From Bradyrhizobium yuanmingense (lineage in GTDB: Bacteria; Pseudomonadota; Alphaproteobacteria; Rhizobiales; Xanthobacteraceae), in the NCBI RefSeq assembly GCF_900094575.1, contig NZ_FMAE01000003.1, positions 372,001-436,000 of the forward strand: a DNA stretch of 64,000 nt, written 5' to 3'. The position numbers and the translations under genes were made by a program. Numbering within the stretch: the first letter of the stretch is position 1; each line of letters begins with the position of its first letter. Shown here piece after piece: positions 62,427 to 64,000 of this stretch. The notes under the pieces are model-generated. The model made no database searches. It saw only the letters and a list, made by a program, of their open reading frames with translations, and had not been told where the DNA came from.

Positions 62427-63425
62427 CTAGGCCTCCAACACAATTTTGCCAATATGTGCGCTCGTTTCCATGCGCCGGTGGGCGTCTGCCGCCTTTTCCA
62501 GCGGGAAAGTGCTGTCCATCACCGGCTTGACGCGGCCTTCGCGCAAAAGCGGCATCACTTTCTGCTCGATCGCGGCCACCATCGCCGCCTTGTCCGCATT
62601 ACTACGGGGGCGCAAGGTCGAGCCGGTATGGGTCAGGCGCTTGACCATCACCTTGGCGATGTTGACGCTGACCTTGGGGCCGTTGAGGGTCGCGATCTGG
62701 ACGATGCGGCCGTCGACCGCGGCGGCATCATAGTTGCGGTCGACATAGTCGCCGGCGACCATGTCGAGGATCAGGTTGATGCCAACGTTGTTGGTCTCCG
62801 CCTTCACCACGGCGACGAAGTCTTCGGTCTTGTAGTTGATGGCGCGGTCGGCCCCCAGTTTGAGGCAGGCGTCGATCTTGTCCTGCGATCCCACGGTGAC
62901 GAACACTTTCGCACCGAAGGCTTTGGCAAGCTGAATGGCCATAGTGCCGATGCCGGACGAGCCGCCATGGATCAGCAGCGTCTCGCCGGCCTTGAGGCCG
63001 CCGCGTTCGAACACATTGTGCCAGACCGTCATCAGTGTTTCCGGCAGCGCGCCGGCTTCCTTCATCGACAGCGCCGGCGGCACTTTCATCGCCTGGGCGT
63101 CCTGGGCGATGCAGTACTGCGCATAGCCGCCGCCGGCGACCAGCGACATCACCTTGTCGCCGACCTTGTGCCGCTTGGCGTTGCTGCCGACCGCGACGAC
63201 TTCGCCTGATATCTCGAGGCCGGGCAGGTCGCTGGCGCCGGGCGGCGGCGGATAGGCGCCGGAGCGCTGCGCCACGTCGGGCCGGTTGACGCCGGCAGCT
63301 TCGACCTTGACCAGGATCTCGTCGGGACCGGGCTGCGGAACACTGCGTTGCTCCGGCACCAGCACCTCCGGCCCACCGGGCTTGGAGATGGCGACCACGG
63401 TCATTTGCGCGGGCAGCTTGTCCAT
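62427..63425 (-). CDS. NAD(P)H-quinone oxidoreductase (zinc-type MDR, PIG3-like)
   Basis: A 332-residue medium-chain reductase. The GroES-like N-terminal part (about 8-125) includes GVNRPDVAQRSGAYPPPPGA and the nucleotide fold (about 130-290) has HGGSSGIGTMAIQLAKAFGA. The segments ALPETLMTVWHNVFERGGL fit quinone-oxidoreductase/TP53I3-like members, which lack the catalytic zinc. The start MDKLPAQMTVVAI at 63425 could also begin at Met8. The substrate is unknown. Confidence 0.92.
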   Translation of the reverse strand: MDKLPAQMTVVAISKPGGPEVLVPEQRSVPQPGPDEILVKVEAAGVNRPDVAQRSGAYPPPPGASDLPGLEISGEVVAVGSNAKRHKVGDKVMSLVAGGGYAQYCIAQDAQAMKVPPALSMKEAGALPETLMTVWHNVFERGGLKAGETLLIHGGSSGIGTMAIQLAKAFGAKVFVTVGSQDKIDACLKLGADRAINYKTEDFVAVVKAETNNVGINLILDMVAGDYVDRNYDAAAVDGRIVQIATLNGPKVSVNIAKVMVKRLTHTGSTLRPRSNADKAAMVAAIEQKVMPLLREGRVKPVMDSTFPLEKAADAHRRMETSAHIGKIVLEA

Positions 63426-63543
63426 GATGTGTCCTTGAGCAAAAGTGCGGGAGGAAACGAGGCCCTTGCTTAGCCAGCGCGGTGCAGGCTGGCAACCGCC
63501 TTAGGCCGTGTGGTCCGGTCCGCGGACGAGAGGAGCAACGACG

Positions 63544-63735
63544 ATGCCGATCGAAGACGACGATCGCCCACGCAAGAAGATCAGTCATGAAATTGGGCAG
63601 GACCTCTCACTTTTGTCAGTGGAGGAACTGACCGAGCGCGTGGCGCTGCTCAAGACCGAGATCGCAAGACTGGAAGAAGCCGCCACCAAAAAGCGCGCCT
63701 CGCGCGATGCGGCGAACAGTATTTTCAAGTCTTAG
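63544..63735 (+). CDS. DUF1192 small protein
   Basis: A 63-residue hydrophilic protein, mostly one helix. LSVEELTERVALLKTEIARLEEA (split as LSVEELTERVALL and KTEIARLEEA, about 24-46) forms a Leu-heptad coiled coil, the DUF1192 core. The GAGGAG box lies 8 bp before ATG 63544. The function is unknown; it is common in Rhizobiales. It is divergent from the quinone oxidoreductase gene, with 118 bp between. Confidence 0.88.
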   Translation: MPIEDDDRPRKKISHEIGQDLSLLSVEELTERVALLKTEIARLEEAATKKRASRDAANSIFKS

Positions 63736-63751
63736 TGGTCGCCACACAGCG

Positions 63752-63832
63752 ACTGTCGTCCCGGACGCGTGGGCCGAACTTTCCCCGCCTCGTCATTCCG
63801 GGCTCGCGACTTCGTCGCGCCCCGGAATGACG
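63752..63832. repeat. Palindromic intergenic repeat with CGTCATTCCGGG arms
   Basis: A perfect 12-bp pair, CGTCATTCCGGG (63791-63802) and CCCGGAATGACG (63821-63832), follows a GTCGTCCCGGAC half-element at about 63757. The CGTCATTCC arm matches the hairpin after cysA. The rest of the window to 64000 is AT-richer at 63885-63935 and may hold the promoter of a gene beyond the edge; I see no gene in it. Confidence 0.65.
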
Positions 63833-64000
63833 ACGGAGAGTCTGTTCCCGCAGCACACTCGGCCACTGGCTCACATGACTAATGAACTCTGAAAAAATTA
63901 GCTCGTTTACTTCAGATTAAGCTTTCGGGTTTATGACTGGAACTGTCCTCGTTTGGACACCGAGTGGCTCCTGTCCACTCTGTTTGACGCCTCCCTGTTA

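Overview
The window reads as chromosomal DNA of a GC-rich alphaproteobacterium of the order Rhizobiales, most likely Bradyrhizobium or a close relative. This is a judgement from gene content and protein style, not from a database search. The grounds are the pilA-cpaABC pilus order, the urt-ure cluster, the fused CysN/CysC, the DUF2849 and DUF934 genes around cysI, OpgC, an HWE-type kinase, and many palindromic intergenic repeats of rhizobial type. There are no phage genes, transposases, CRISPR arrays, tRNAs or rRNAs that I can support.

Layout. 1-5896 is a Flp/Tad (type IVc) pilus locus: pilA, a tiny membrane-protein gene, cpaA, cpaB and the start of cpaC on the minus strand, then, after a fatty acid hydroxylase-like gene, a stand-alone secretin N-domain protein and TadE- and TadG-like pseudopilins on the plus strand. 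CtrA-type motifs lie upstream of these units. 5988-8330 holds three RNA/cold-adaptation genes on the minus strand (cold-shock protein, IF-1, DEAD-box helicase). 8744-20865 is a nitrogen-scavenging block: a sigma-54-type promoter, urtABCDE (urea uptake), ureD, ureA, ureB, a small SpoT-like HD hydrolase, ureC, a terminator, then a monooxygenase-like gene and ureE, ureF, ureG. Imported urea is split by the nickel urease, which the accessory proteins assemble. 21132-29289 is mixed cell-envelope and regulatory content: an HWE histidine kinase with a changed N-box, a TetR regulator, an OpgC-like acyltransferase, membrane-stress genes, an AI-2E-type permease, an L,D-transpeptidase, DUF2865 and CsbD. 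glcB follows.

31995-43535 is a complete assimilatory sulfate block: cysN/C and cysD on the minus strand, diverging from cysG, DUF2849, cysI, DUF934, cysH and a sulfate ABC importer (binding protein, cysT, cysW, cysA). Together they import sulfate, activate it to APS (and PAPS), reduce it to sulfite and then sulfide, and make the siroheme that CysI needs. 43644-63735 carries scattered housekeeping and envelope genes: a CAP lipoprotein, patatin plus bdhA, a polysaccharide flippase, a DsbD N-domain protein, YqgE, a TfdA-type dioxygenase with two SDRs, a CsbD-like protein, a DUF459 protein lacking the usual SGNH catalytic Ser and His, a lytic transglycosylase, galU, two cyclic-di-GMP proteins, a quinone oxidoreductase and DUF1192. 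Many gaps hold palindromic repeats, listed individually. Starts were chosen from ribosome-binding sites and domain boundaries, and doubtful ones are flagged.
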